Origin: an uncultured Collinsella sp.
GTDB lineage: Bacteria > Actinomycetota > Coriobacteriia > Coriobacteriales > Coriobacteriaceae
DNA: 6,987 bases
Assembly (NCBI GenBank): GCA_937997605.1
Contig: CALLFD010000431.1
Span: forward strand, 1-6,987
Direction of reading: 5' to 3'
The notes beneath the pieces are model-generated. The model was not told the origin of the DNA and ran no database searches. It saw only the letters and a program-made list of their open reading frames with translations. Of this stretch, positions 1 through 5,173 are shown one piece after another. How positions within the stretch are numbered: the stretch's first letter is position 1; each line of letters starts with the position of its first letter. A program made the translations under genes and the position numbers.

Positions 1-2
1 AA

Positions 3-71
3 TCGGAATATCCCAAGTCGATTGCAAAGATTACGATCGACGAAGACTACGTAGGACATACCCACGAGTAA
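3..71 (+). CDS. 3' end of an unidentified gene (partial)
   Basis: A frame open from the left edge runs 22 codons to a TAA at 69-71 and ends in the residues ITIDEDYVGHTHE. It stops 39 bases before the phosphatase start, and a tail in this position is what the last codons of an upstream co-directional gene would look like. The codon mix (GAA, GTA, ATT, AAG) resembles the phosphatase gene more than the ribosomal genes. The fragment is too short to assign a family. It does not look like the C-terminus of S10, EF-Tu or another gene usually upstream of rplC. It could also be chance, since one short open frame at an edge is weak evidence. Confidence 0.4.
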   Translation, partial: SEYPKSIAKITIDEDYVGHTHE

Positions 72-110
72 GGCTGTGCCGGCAAAGCAGGTTATGCAGA
101 AGGGGAGAGC

Positions 111-737
111 ATGAAGAAGCTGTATCTACTCCGCCACGGTCAGACGGAGTTCAACGTCAAAAAGCTGGTCCAGGGCCGCTGCGATTCGCCGCTGACCGAT
201 CTGGGCCGTCAGCAAGCCGGGATGGCAGCCGCATGGCTTAAGGGCCACGGCGTCGTCCCCGACAAAGTGGTCTCTTCGCCCTTAGGCCGAGCCATGGACA
301 CAGCTCAGCTCGTCGCATGCGAGCTCCTCGGCCCGGACGCAGCAGCCGAGCCCTGCGAAGGCATTATCGAGCGCTGCTACGGCTCCTTCGAAGAAGGCCC
401 GCACGGCGCGCTGCCCACCGACGTCTGGGATCCGGGCGAGGACCTGGTCCCCTTCGGAGGAGAAGGAAGCCAGGCGCTGCAAGAACGTATGGTGGATGCG
501 CTTACCAATATCATGGGCTCCGAGGGCATCGAAACCCTTCTAGCAGTAAGCCACGGCAGCGCCAGCCGCCAATTTATCAAGGCCGCAGCCCCAGAGGGCT
601 TCGAGCTCCCAACAAAACTCCCCAACTGCGCCATCATGATCTTCGATTTTGACGAGGAAAAGCCGCAAGCAGAAGGCGAGCCAATGCAGTGTAAGTTCAC
701 CCTTCAGCAAATAGTGGACCCCCAACAAAGTAATTAG
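111..737 (+). CDS. Histidine phosphatase family protein (phosphoglycerate-mutase-like)
   Basis: This 208-residue protein belongs to branch 1 of the histidine phosphatase superfamily, cytoplasmic enzymes that remove phosphate through a phosphohistidine intermediate. The N-terminus carries the RHGQT signature (residues 8-12) with nucleophile His9 and phosphate-binding Arg8. A second phosphate-pocket arginine is in SSPLGRAMDTA (Arg60), Glu87 in GIIERCYG is the likely acid/base residue, and His148 in LLAVSHGS is the second catalytic histidine. All core residues are therefore present, and the length of about 200 residues is normal. The ATG at 111 is preceded by AGGGGAG at 101-107, a slightly close but strong ribosome-binding site. 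The substrate cannot be read from sequence: sugar phosphate, nucleotide or alpha-ribazole phosphate relatives all share these motifs. There are no cobalamin genes nearby. Codon use is less biased than in the ribosomal genes, and 448 bases separate it from rplC, so it is probably a separate transcription unit. Confidence 0.93.
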   Translation: MKKLYLLRHGQTEFNVKKLVQGRCDSPLTDLGRQQAGMAAAWLKGHGVVPDKVVSSPLGRAMDTAQLVACELLGPDAAAEPCEGIIERCYGSFEEGPHGALPTDVWDPGEDLVPFGGEGSQALQERMVDALTNIMGSEGIETLLAVSHGSASRQFIKAAAPEGFELPTKLPNCAIMIFDFDEEKPQAEGEPMQCKFTLQQIVDPQQSN

Positions 738-781
738 CTGAGCGAGCAGAGTTAAGCAGACATCAACGTGTCGTCTCCCGA

Positions 782-918
782 GCTTGGCAGAGGGGCGGCG
801 AAATATATTAAGTTTGTCGCGAGTTCCGCACGCAAAGGAAAGCACTTAATGTGCTTTCCGTCTTGCGCAGGACTGTAGAGCAGCAAACTTAATATATTTC
901 GCCGCCCCTCTGCCAAGC
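782..918. repeat. 137-bp palindromic element with perfect 35-bp inverted arms (MITE-like or REP-like)
   Basis: Bases 782-816 are the exact reverse complement of 884-918: 35 of 35 match. Each arm starts GCTTGGCAGAGGGGCGGCG at its outer end and becomes AT-rich inward (AAATATATTAAGTTTG). The 67-base centre holds its own nested pairing: AGTTC (822-826) with GGACT (870-874, one G-T pair), CGCAA (831-835) with TTGCG (863-867), and GGAAAGCAC (837-845) with GTGCTTTCC (851-859) around a TTAAT loop. The whole element could fold as one long hairpin on either strand. It codes for nothing visible. No convincing target-site duplication flanks it. It may be a non-autonomous mobile element, a dispersed palindromic repeat, or a local terminator/insulator. 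Copy number in the genome would decide. Confidence 0.75.
831..867. terminator. Possible bidirectional terminator hairpin at the centre of the palindrome
   Basis: The stem GGAAAGCAC/GTGCTTTCC (9 bp, loop TTAAT) is extended by CGCAA/TTGCG across a small internal loop. It lies about 95 bases after the phosphatase stop, in the right place to end that transcript. The following bases (GTCTTGCG on +, TTTGCG on the other strand) are only mildly T-rich, so it is not a textbook intrinsic terminator. It may simply be the apex of the larger palindrome. Confidence 0.3.
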
Positions 919-936
919 CCAGGCGACTCCACGCAC

Positions 937-965
937 TTTACCTGCGTAAACAATGTGAGTGAAAT
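937..965 (+). promoter_or_regulatory. Weak sigma-70-like promoter candidate upstream of rplC
   Basis: TTTACC (937-942) and TGAAAT (960-965) each match 4 of 6 consensus bases and are separated by 17 bases. The site is in the right place to start an rplC leader transcript of roughly 215 bases, and the TTTAC box lies in a small inverted repeat with GTAAA (946-950). The match is poor for a promoter that should be among the strongest in the cell. The real start could instead be in or near the 26-base motif just downstream. Confidence 0.2.
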
Positions 966-975
966 ATGAATCTCG

Positions 976-1001
976 ATGGATACGCCCGCAGCCGTGTATA
1001 C
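976..1001 (+). promoter_or_regulatory. 26-base conserved motif, copy 1 (upstream of rplC)
   Basis: This stretch runs ATGGATACGCCCG then CAGCCGTGTATAC. It matches 24 of 26 bases of 2841-2866, upstream of rplB. It contains a potential hairpin: ATACG (980-984) with CGTGT (993-997), with an 8-base loop. It also contains hexamers resembling a promoter (TGGATA at 977-982, TATACT at 997-1002), but only 14 bases apart, short for sigma-70. Repetition before two ribosomal gene sets suggests a shared control site, acting either as DNA (promoter/operator) or as RNA (protein-binding hairpin). The choice is open. Confidence 0.55.
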
Positions 1002-1113
1002 TAAACAGCTGTGTGAAACCAGGGGAGTATTCTGGCTGGACAAAATGCCTGCTTAATAGGGTTGTCAGGTAGTCCGGACGCAATACAAGGCTGGGGAGCA
1101 CGTCGTGTAAGTA

Positions 1114-1165
1114 GTGGTCCTCTAGGGGCGTACGCTCGGTGGTGTACGCATTGTCCCAAGACCAC
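1114..1165 (+). promoter_or_regulatory. Two-tier leader hairpin before rplC (candidate autoregulatory site)
   Basis: GTGGTC (1114-1119) pairs perfectly with GACCAC (1160-1165). Inside it, GGG (1125-1127) can pair with CCC (1155-1157), and GCGTAC (1128-1133) pairs perfectly with GTACGC (1144-1149) around a 10-base loop. The structure ends 20 bases before the rplC start codon. In other bacteria the S10 operon leader is a target of feedback by L4, which is encoded by the second gene here. That this hairpin plays the same role is inference from position only. Confidence 0.5.
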
Positions 1166-1185
1166 GCGAGAGTTGGGATCATATC

Positions 1186-1806
1186 TTGATCAGCATGATT
1201 CTCGGCCGCAAGATTGGCATGACCCAGGTTTGGGACGAGGACGACAACGTCGTTCCCGTCACGGTCATCCAGGCTGGCCCCTGCGCTGTCTCGCAGGTTA
1301 AAACTCAGGCAACCGACGGCTATGACGCCGTCCAGATCGGTTTCGGCGACATCAAGGCCAAGAACGTGAACAAGCCCATGGCTGGTCACTTCGCTAAGGC
1401 TGGCGTCGAGCCTGTCCGTTTCCTTCGTGAGGTCCGCGTCGAGAACGGCGAGGAGCACAAGGTCGGCGAGGTCGTCACCGTCGCTGATTTCGCTGATGTC
1501 GAGAAGGTCGACGTCATCGGTACCTCCAAGGGTAAGGGCTTCCAGGGTCGCATCAAGCGCTGGGGTCAGCGCCGCGGTCCTATGACGCATGGTTCTCACT
1601 TCCAGCGTCACCCCGGTTCTATCGGTCAGTGCGCCTATCCTGCGCGCGTCCTCAAGGGCGTCAAGATGGCCGGTCACATGGGTAACGAGCGCGTTACCGT
1701 CAAGAACCTTTCCGTTGTCCGCATCGATGCCGAGCAGAACCTCATCTTGGTCAAGGGCGCCGTCCCGGGTGCCAAGAATGGTCTCGTCGCCATCCGTATG
1801 GCCTAA
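1186..1806 (+). CDS. rplC: 50S ribosomal protein L3
   Basis: This 206-residue protein is L3, an early-assembly 23S rRNA-binding protein whose long loop reaches toward the peptidyl-transferase centre. It shows the N-terminal ILGRKIGMTQVW block (residues 5-16), AGHFAKAGVEP (66-76), TSKGKGFQG (113-121) and the loop region HPGSIGQ...KMAGHMGNERV, where Gln148 matches the glutamine methylated by PrmB in E. coli. The TTG at 1186 is chosen because it places six residues before the conserved GRKIGM glycine, as in Bacillus L3. The next option, ATG at 1195, would give a shorter N-terminus. The start is unusual: TTG codon, only a weak GGGA at 1175-1178 as ribosome-binding site, and the codon overlaps a short hairpin (GATCA 1177-1181 with TGATC 1187-1191). 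Every later gene has a better site. This suggests limited or regulated initiation. It is the first gene of the operon here, 46 bases before rplD. Confidence 0.97.
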   Translation: MISMILGRKIGMTQVWDEDDNVVPVTVIQAGPCAVSQVKTQATDGYDAVQIGFGDIKAKNVNKPMAGHFAKAGVEPVRFLREVRVENGEEHKVGEVVTVADFADVEKVDVIGTSKGKGFQGRIKRWGQRRGPMTHGSHFQRHPGSIGQCAYPARVLKGVKMAGHMGNERVTVKNLSVVRIDAEQNLILVKGAVPGAKNGLVAIRMA

Positions 1807-1852
1807 GGGCCCAGCCCATTTAGCCCAGCGTCATACCAAGGAGAACACTTAA

Positions 1853-2479
1853 ATGGCAAAGTTTGAAGTAAAGAACAGCGAGGGCAAGAAGGTCGCCGAG
1901 GCCGAGCTCGCCGCTGAGGTGTACGGCATCGAGCCGAACATCCACGTTATGCACCACATCGTCAAGTGCCAGATGGCCTCTTGGCGTCAGGGCACCCAGT
2001 CCGCTAAGGGCCGCTCTGAGGTTTCCGGTGGCGGCAAGAAGCCTTGGCGTCAGAAGGGCACCGGCCGTGCCCGCCAGGGTTCCATCCGTGCTGCCCAGTG
2101 GCGTCACGGTGGCGTTGTCTTCGCCCCCAAGCCCCGTTCCTACGCTAAGCGTATGAACAACAAGGAGGTCAAGCTGGCTATGCGCTCGGCGCTGTCCGCC
2201 AAGCTGGCCGATGGCGAGCTCGTGCTCGTCGACGACTACGGCTTCGAGAAGCCTTCCACCAAGGCTGCCGTTGCCATGCTCAAGGCTCTCGGCCTTGAGG
2301 GCAAGCGTCTGACCATCATCGTTCGCGATGAGGACGTCAACGCCTACCTGTCGTTCCGCAACATTCCCAAGACGTTCATCATCACTGCCGACGAGGCCAA
2401 CACCTACGATCTCGTCAACAACAACGCCGTGCTGATGCCCGCCGACATCGCCGCTCACTTCGGGGAGGTGCTTGCTTAA
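1853..2479 (+). CDS. rplD: 50S ribosomal protein L4
   Basis: This 208-residue protein is L4 (L4/uL4 family), which binds domain I of 23S rRNA and reaches into the peptide exit tunnel. The signature is the basic internal loop at residues 44-97 (SWRQGTQSAKGRSEV, then KKPWRQKGTGRARQGS and IRAAQWRHGG), followed by the C-terminal globular half. The length is normal for the family. The ATG at 1853 follows AAGGAG at 1838-1843. The gene begins 46 bases after rplC, and its stop abuts the rplW start with no gap. In E. coli, L4 also represses its own operon by binding the leader and causing attenuation. Whether that holds here depends on the leader structure before rplC. The first codons (GCA AAG TTT GAA GTA) use triplets avoided later in the gene. 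Confidence 0.98.
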   Translation: MAKFEVKNSEGKKVAEAELAAEVYGIEPNIHVMHHIVKCQMASWRQGTQSAKGRSEVSGGGKKPWRQKGTGRARQGSIRAAQWRHGGVVFAPKPRSYAKRMNNKEVKLAMRSALSAKLADGELVLVDDYGFEKPSTKAAVAMLKALGLEGKRLTIIVRDEDVNAYLSFRNIPKTFIITADEANTYDLVNNNAVLMPADIAAHFGEVLA

Positions 2480-2767
2480 ATGACCGCCCACGAGATCATC
2501 ATCCGTCCGATCGTGTCCGAGCGTTCCTTCTCCGGCATGGAGCAGAACAAGTACACGTTCGAGGTCGCCAAGGATGCTAACAAGTATCAGATCAAGGACG
2601 CTGTCGAGGAGATCTTCGGCGTCAAGGTCGTTCGCGTGAACACCCTGACGGTCAAGCCCAAGACCAAGCGCGTGCGCTATGTCGCCGGCAAGACCCGTTC
2701 TTGGAAGAAGGCCATCGTCACGCTGGCCGAGGGCGACACCATCGAGGTCTTTGGCAACCAGGCCTAA
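2480..2767 (+). CDS. rplW: 50S ribosomal protein L23
   Basis: This 95-residue protein is L23, which sits at the tunnel exit and is the docking site for trigger factor and signal recognition particle. The opening IIIRPIVSERSF (residues 6-17) matches the family's PxxTEK-type start. NKYTFEVAKDANKYQIKDAVEEIFGVKVVRVNTL (23-56) is the usual ferredoxin-like core, and KPKTKRVRYVAGKTRSWKKAIVTL is the basic extended loop. The length is typical. The ATG follows the rplD stop directly (TAA then ATG), with GGGGAGGTG at 2462-2470 inside rplD as the ribosome-binding site, so translation is probably coupled to rplD. It is followed by an unusually long 179-base gap before rplB. Confidence 0.97.
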   Translation: MTAHEIIIRPIVSERSFSGMEQNKYTFEVAKDANKYQIKDAVEEIFGVKVVRVNTLTVKPKTKRVRYVAGKTRSWKKAIVTLAEGDTIEVFGNQA

Positions 2768-2784
2768 GACTCGCTGCTGTTGAG

Positions 2785-2822
2785 TGAGCTCATGCCTCCC
2801 AAATAGGGGAGGCGAGAGCTCA
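2785..2822 (+). terminator. Strong hairpin between rplW and rplB (attenuator, terminator or processing site)
   Basis: GAGCTC (2786-2791) pairs with GAGCTC (2816-2821), and GCCTCCC (2794-2800) pairs with GGGAGGC (2807-2813). They are separated by a 2x2 internal loop (AT/GA) and closed by an AAATAG loop, giving 13 perfect pairs; T2785-A2822 can extend the stem. Only a short TTTT (2826-2829) follows, after AAGG, so it is at best a leaky terminator. Position after rplW and before a possible new start for rplB suggests partial termination or RNA processing. Confidence 0.5.
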
Positions 2823-2840
2823 AGGTTTTGGGCGTATAAA

Positions 2841-2866
2841 ATGGACACGCCCGGAGCCGTGTATAC
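2841..2866 (+). promoter_or_regulatory. 26-base conserved motif, copy 2 (upstream of rplB)
   Basis: This stretch runs ATGGACACGCCCG then GAGCCGTGTATAC and differs from copy 1 (976-1001) at two positions. One change (T to C) turns a G-T pair into a G-C pair in the potential hairpin ACACG (2845-2849) with CGTGT (2858-2862). The other falls in the 8-base loop. That pattern favours an RNA hairpin, but two copies are too few to prove it. A TATAAA (2835-2840) sits directly upstream and could be a -10 box, without a recognisable -35. Confidence 0.55.
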
Positions 2867-2875
2867 GTCCGGTGT

Positions 2876-2943
2876 CATCGCACCCGAGGCAGAACCTCGA
2901 ATCCCTGTCTGCGATGGCTAACGGATTCCTATTGAAAGGGATT
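2876..2943 (+). promoter_or_regulatory. rplB leader with alternative pairings at the ribosome-binding site
   Basis: CATCGCA (2876-2882) pairs perfectly with TGCGATG (2910-2916), enclosing a second stem CGAGG (2885-2889) with CCTCG (2895-2899). In addition, GAATCC (2899-2904) is complementary to GGATTC (2923-2928), while AATCCC (2900-2905) is complementary to GGGATT (2938-2943), which overlaps the AAAGGG ribosome-binding site of rplB. The two pairings exclude each other, so the leader could switch between hiding and freeing the site. This is by-eye complementarity, and the ligand, if any, is unknown. Confidence 0.45.
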
Positions 2944-2946
2944 GTA

Positions 2947-3777
2947 ATGGCTGTAAAGCACCTTAAGCCGACCTCCGCTGGTAGGCGTTGGCAGACGATC
3001 TCCGACTTCTCCGAGATCACCTGCACCAAGCCTGAGAAGTCTCTTCTCGAGCCCCTGCCCAAGAAGGCCGGTCGTAACAACAACGGCCGCATCACCACCC
3101 GCCACCAGGGCGGCGGCGTGAAGCGTCGTTACCGCGTGATCGACTTCAAGCGCAACAAGGACGGCGTGCCCGCCAAGGTTGCCACGATCGAGTACGATCC
3201 GAACCGTTCCGCTCGCATCGCTCTGCTGCACTACGCTGACGGTGAGAAGCGCTACATCCTGGCCCCCAAGGGCCTCGAGGTCGGCCAGACCATCATGTCC
3301 GGTTCTGACGCCGACATCAAGCCGGGCAACGCTCTGCCCCTCGCCGACATCCCCGTCGGTACGCTCATCCACGCCGTCGAGTTCCAGCCGGGCAAGGGCG
3401 CCGCTATCGCCCGTTCCGCCGGTAACTCCTGCCAGCTGATGGGTAAGGAGGGCAAGTACGCTATCGTCCGTATGCCTTCCTCCGAGATGCGCCGCATCCT
3501 CGTTACCTGCCGCGCCACCGTCGGTGAGGTCGGCAACGCCGATCACTCCAACATCGTCATCGGCAAGGCCGGCCGTAAGCGTCACATGAACGTGCGCCCG
3601 ACCGTCCGCGGTACCGTCATGAACCCTGTCGACCACCCGCACGGCGGTGGCGAGGGCAAGAACCACACCTCTGGTCGTCCCTCTGTTACCCCCTGGGGTA
3701 AGCCGACGAAGGGCCTTCGTACGCGCAAGAAGAAGAAGGTCTCGAACCAGCACATCATTCGTCGCCGTAAGAAGTAA
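2947..3777 (+). CDS. rplB: 50S ribosomal protein L2
   Basis: This 276-residue protein is L2, a core 23S rRNA-binding protein needed for subunit association and close to the peptidyl-transferase centre. The N-terminal LKPTSAGRR (6-14), NNNGRITTRHQGGGVKRRYR (45-63), the OB-fold and SH3-like RNA-binding middle, and the signature NPVDHPHGGGEG (227-238, with the conserved functional His230) are all present. A basic tail ends in IIRRRKK. The length equals the usual 274-280 residues. ATG 2947 is chosen because AAAGGG at 2935-2940 is correctly spaced and MAVKHLKP is the family N-terminus. In-frame starts at 2872 (GTG) and 2914 (ATG) lack ribosome-binding sites. The 179-base gap upstream sets this gene apart from rplW and suggests its own control. 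rpsS follows after 32 bases. Confidence 0.98.
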   Translation: MAVKHLKPTSAGRRWQTISDFSEITCTKPEKSLLEPLPKKAGRNNNGRITTRHQGGGVKRRYRVIDFKRNKDGVPAKVATIEYDPNRSARIALLHYADGEKRYILAPKGLEVGQTIMSGSDADIKPGNALPLADIPVGTLIHAVEFQPGKGAAIARSAGNSCQLMGKEGKYAIVRMPSSEMRRILVTCRATVGEVGNADHSNIVIGKAGRKRHMNVRPTVRGTVMNPVDHPHGGGEGKNHTSGRPSVTPWGKPTKGLRTRKKKKVSNQHIIRRRKK

Positions 3778-3809
3778 TTTCGGATACCGAGTTTTAGGAG
3801 AAAGCACTT

Positions 3810-4070
3810 ATGAGCAGAAGTCTCAAAAAGGGCCCGTTCGTGGAGACTCGCCTTCTCTCGCGTATCACCGCGATGAACGAGGCTGGCAAGAAGGACGTCG
3901 TGAAGACCTGGTCCCGCGCGTCCACCATCTTCCCCGAGATGGTTGGTCACACCATCGCCGTCCACGACGGCCGCAAGCATGTGCCCGTGTATGTTACCGA
4001 GTCCATGGTTGGTCACAAGCTCGGCGAGTTCGCGCCGACTCGTACGTTCCGTGGCCACAAGGCCAAATAG
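3810..4070 (+). CDS. rpsS: 30S ribosomal protein S19
   Basis: This 86-residue protein is S19, located in the head of the small subunit near the A-site finger and partner of S13. Diagnostic stretches are SRSLKKGPFV (2-11), TWSRASTIFPEMVGHTIAVHDG (33-54), HVPVYVTESMVGHKLGEF (57-74) and the closing TRTFRGHKAK. The length is standard. The ATG follows TTTTAGGAGAAAG near 3791-3803, a good ribosome-binding site. Early codons (AGC AGA AGT CTC AAA) are unlike the rest of the gene, which uses AAG and CGT/CGC almost throughout. It lies 32 bases after rplB and 14 before rplV. Confidence 0.98.
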   Translation: MSRSLKKGPFVETRLLSRITAMNEAGKKDVVKTWSRASTIFPEMVGHTIAVHDGRKHVPVYVTESMVGHKLGEFAPTRTFRGHKAK

Positions 4071-4084
4071 GGGGTTAACCGTAA

Positions 4085-4456
4085 ATGGCAACTAAGTCTA
4101 TTGAAACTGAGGCCACCGAGGTTCGCGCCGTCGCTAAGTACGTGCGTGTTTCCCCCAGCAAGGCCCGCCTGGTGGTCGATCTGATCCGCCGCAAGCCTGT
4201 CGCTCAGGCCTTCGACATCCTCCACTTCTGCGACCGCGCCGTCGCCGTGGATGTCGAGAAGGTTCTCCGTTCCGCCGTTGCGAACGCCGAGAACAACAAT
4301 GGTCTGCGTGCCGACAACCTGGTTGTCGCCGCTGCCTATGTTGACGAGGGTCCGACGCTTAAGCGCATCCGTCCCCGCGCCAAGGGTTCCGCTTCTCGCA
4401 TTCTGAAGCGTACTTCCCACATCACCGTCGTCGTTGCTCCTCGAAAGGAGGCGTAA
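4085..4456 (+). CDS. rplV: 50S ribosomal protein L22
   Basis: This 123-residue protein is L22, which contacts all six 23S rRNA domains. Its beta-hairpin lines the exit tunnel at the constriction where macrolide-resistance changes occur. Seen here are AVAKYVRVSPSKARLVVDLIRRKPVAQA (15-42), LRSAVANAENNNGL (61-74) and the tunnel hairpin VDEGPTLKRIRPRAKGSASRI (86-106), with a C-terminal strand HITVVVA. It is slightly longer than the E. coli form because of an N-terminal extension rich in Glu and Thr. The ATG at 4085 is preceded by AGGGGG at 4069-4074, overlapping the rpsS stop. The 3' end carries the ribosome-binding site of rpsC. Confidence 0.97.
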   Translation: MATKSIETEATEVRAVAKYVRVSPSKARLVVDLIRRKPVAQAFDILHFCDRAVAVDVEKVLRSAVANAENNNGLRADNLVVAAAYVDEGPTLKRIRPRAKGSASRILKRTSHITVVVAPRKEA

Positions 4457-4462
4457 AGCTGT

Positions 4463-5173
4463 ATGGGTCAGAAAGTCTACCCCACCGGCTTCCGTCTTGG
4501 CATCACCGAGAACTGGCGCTCCCGCTGGTTCGCAGAGAAGGATTACGCTAAGACCCTCGGTAACGATCTCGAGATCCGCAAGTACCTCGAGAAGCGTCTT
4601 TCCCGCGCAGCTGTCTCCCGCGTCGAGATCGAGCGCGCTGGCGACAAGGTGAAGGTCATTATCCTCACCGCTCGCCCCGGCGTTGTCATCGGTAAGAAGG
4701 GTGCCGAGATCGATACCCTCCGCACCGAGCTCGAGAAGGTCGCTGGCGTCTCCAAGGGCCAGCTCTCCGTCGACGTTGTCGAGATCAAGCGCCCCGAGCT
4801 CGACGCCAACCTCGTTGCTCAGTCCATCGCTGAGCAGCTCGAGGGCCGCGTTGCCTTCCGTCGCGCTATGCGCAAGGCTGTCCAGTCCGCCCGCAAGGCC
4901 GGCGCCAAGGGCATCCGTATCCAGTGCTCCGGTCGTCTCGGCGGTGCCGAGATGGGCCGTCGTGAGTGGTACCGTGAGGGTCGCGTGCCTCTGCACACCC
5001 TCCGCGCCAAGATCGACTACGGCACGGCTGTCGCCAGCACCACCATGGGTGCCTGCGGCGTGAAGGTCTGGATCTACCTGGGCGAGAAGCTCCCGGGCCA
5101 GCCTGTTCCCAACCCTGCACTCGAGGGCTCTTCCCGTCCTCGTCGTCGTAACTCCGAGAGGAGGGGTCAGTAG
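4463..5173 (+). CDS. rpsC: 30S ribosomal protein S3
   Basis: This 236-residue protein is S3, a small-subunit head protein at the mRNA entry tunnel that helps unwind mRNA. The N-terminus GQKVYPTGFRLGI (2-14) is the family hallmark. A type-2 KH domain follows, with its GKKG loop at 77-80 within RPGVVIGKKGAEID. The tunnel-facing FRRAMRKAVQ block (132-141), CSGRLGGAEMGRREWYREGRVPLHTLRA (155-182) and YGTAVASTTMGACGVKVWIY (186-205) complete the C-terminal domain. The ribosome-binding site AAGGAGG (4445-4451) lies inside the last codons of rplV, 6 bases separate the genes, and the last stop base is also the first base of rplP. Its tail is short and basic (PRRRNSERRGQ). Confidence 0.98.
   Translation: MGQKVYPTGFRLGITENWRSRWFAEKDYAKTLGNDLEIRKYLEKRLSRAAVSRVEIERAGDKVKVIILTARPGVVIGKKGAEIDTLRTELEKVAGVSKGQLSVDVVEIKRPELDANLVAQSIAEQLEGRVAFRRAMRKAVQSARKAGAKGIRIQCSGRLGGAEMGRREWYREGRVPLHTLRAKIDYGTAVASTTMGACGVKVWIYLGEKLPGQPVPNPALEGSSRPRRRNSERRGQ

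Larger units (their letters stand above)
738..1185. other. 448-base gene-free region between the phosphatase gene and rplC
   Basis: No plausible gene is seen on either strand. In order it holds: about 45 unremarkable bases after the phosphatase stop; the palindromic element at 782-918; small inverted repeats in 931-950 (ACGCA/TGCGT and TTTAC/GTAAA); a weak promoter candidate near 937-965; the first copy of the 26-base motif at 976-1001; about 110 bases with only short local complementarities; and a two-tier hairpin at 1114-1165 ending 20 bases before the rplC start. The expected first gene of an S10 operon, rpsJ, is not here in any frame. Confidence 0.85.

Noticed and set aside
770..930. Target-site duplication around the palindromic element (CGTCTCC left, CGACTCC right)
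   Set aside because: The matches are imperfect and not directly adjacent to the arms, so they do not support transposition.
977..1002. Reading the 26-base motif as a standard promoter (TGGATA/TGGACA and TATACT/TATACG)
   Set aside because: The spacing is 14 bases in both copies, shorter than sigma-70 promoters use. A promoter role is not excluded but cannot be claimed from these hexamers.
1062..1301. 79-codon + strand frame crossing the rplC start
   Set aside because: It overlaps rplC out of frame and covers the leader hairpin; composition is not protein-like and it is not S10.
1820..2878. 352-codon open frame on the minus strand opposite rplD-rplW
   Set aside because: Its content (runs of Leu, Val, Asp, Gly) is what the complement of GC-rich, AAG/GAG/GCC-biased ribosomal genes yields. 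The same pattern occurs at 889-1677, 2929-3807, 3582-4091 and 4013-4996, and none has a recognisable domain.
2872..2946. Longer rplB starts at GTG 2872 or ATG 2914, in frame
   Set aside because: No ribosome-binding site, the extra residues are not part of the L2 family, and the stretch is occupied by the leader helices; ATG 2947 has a good site.
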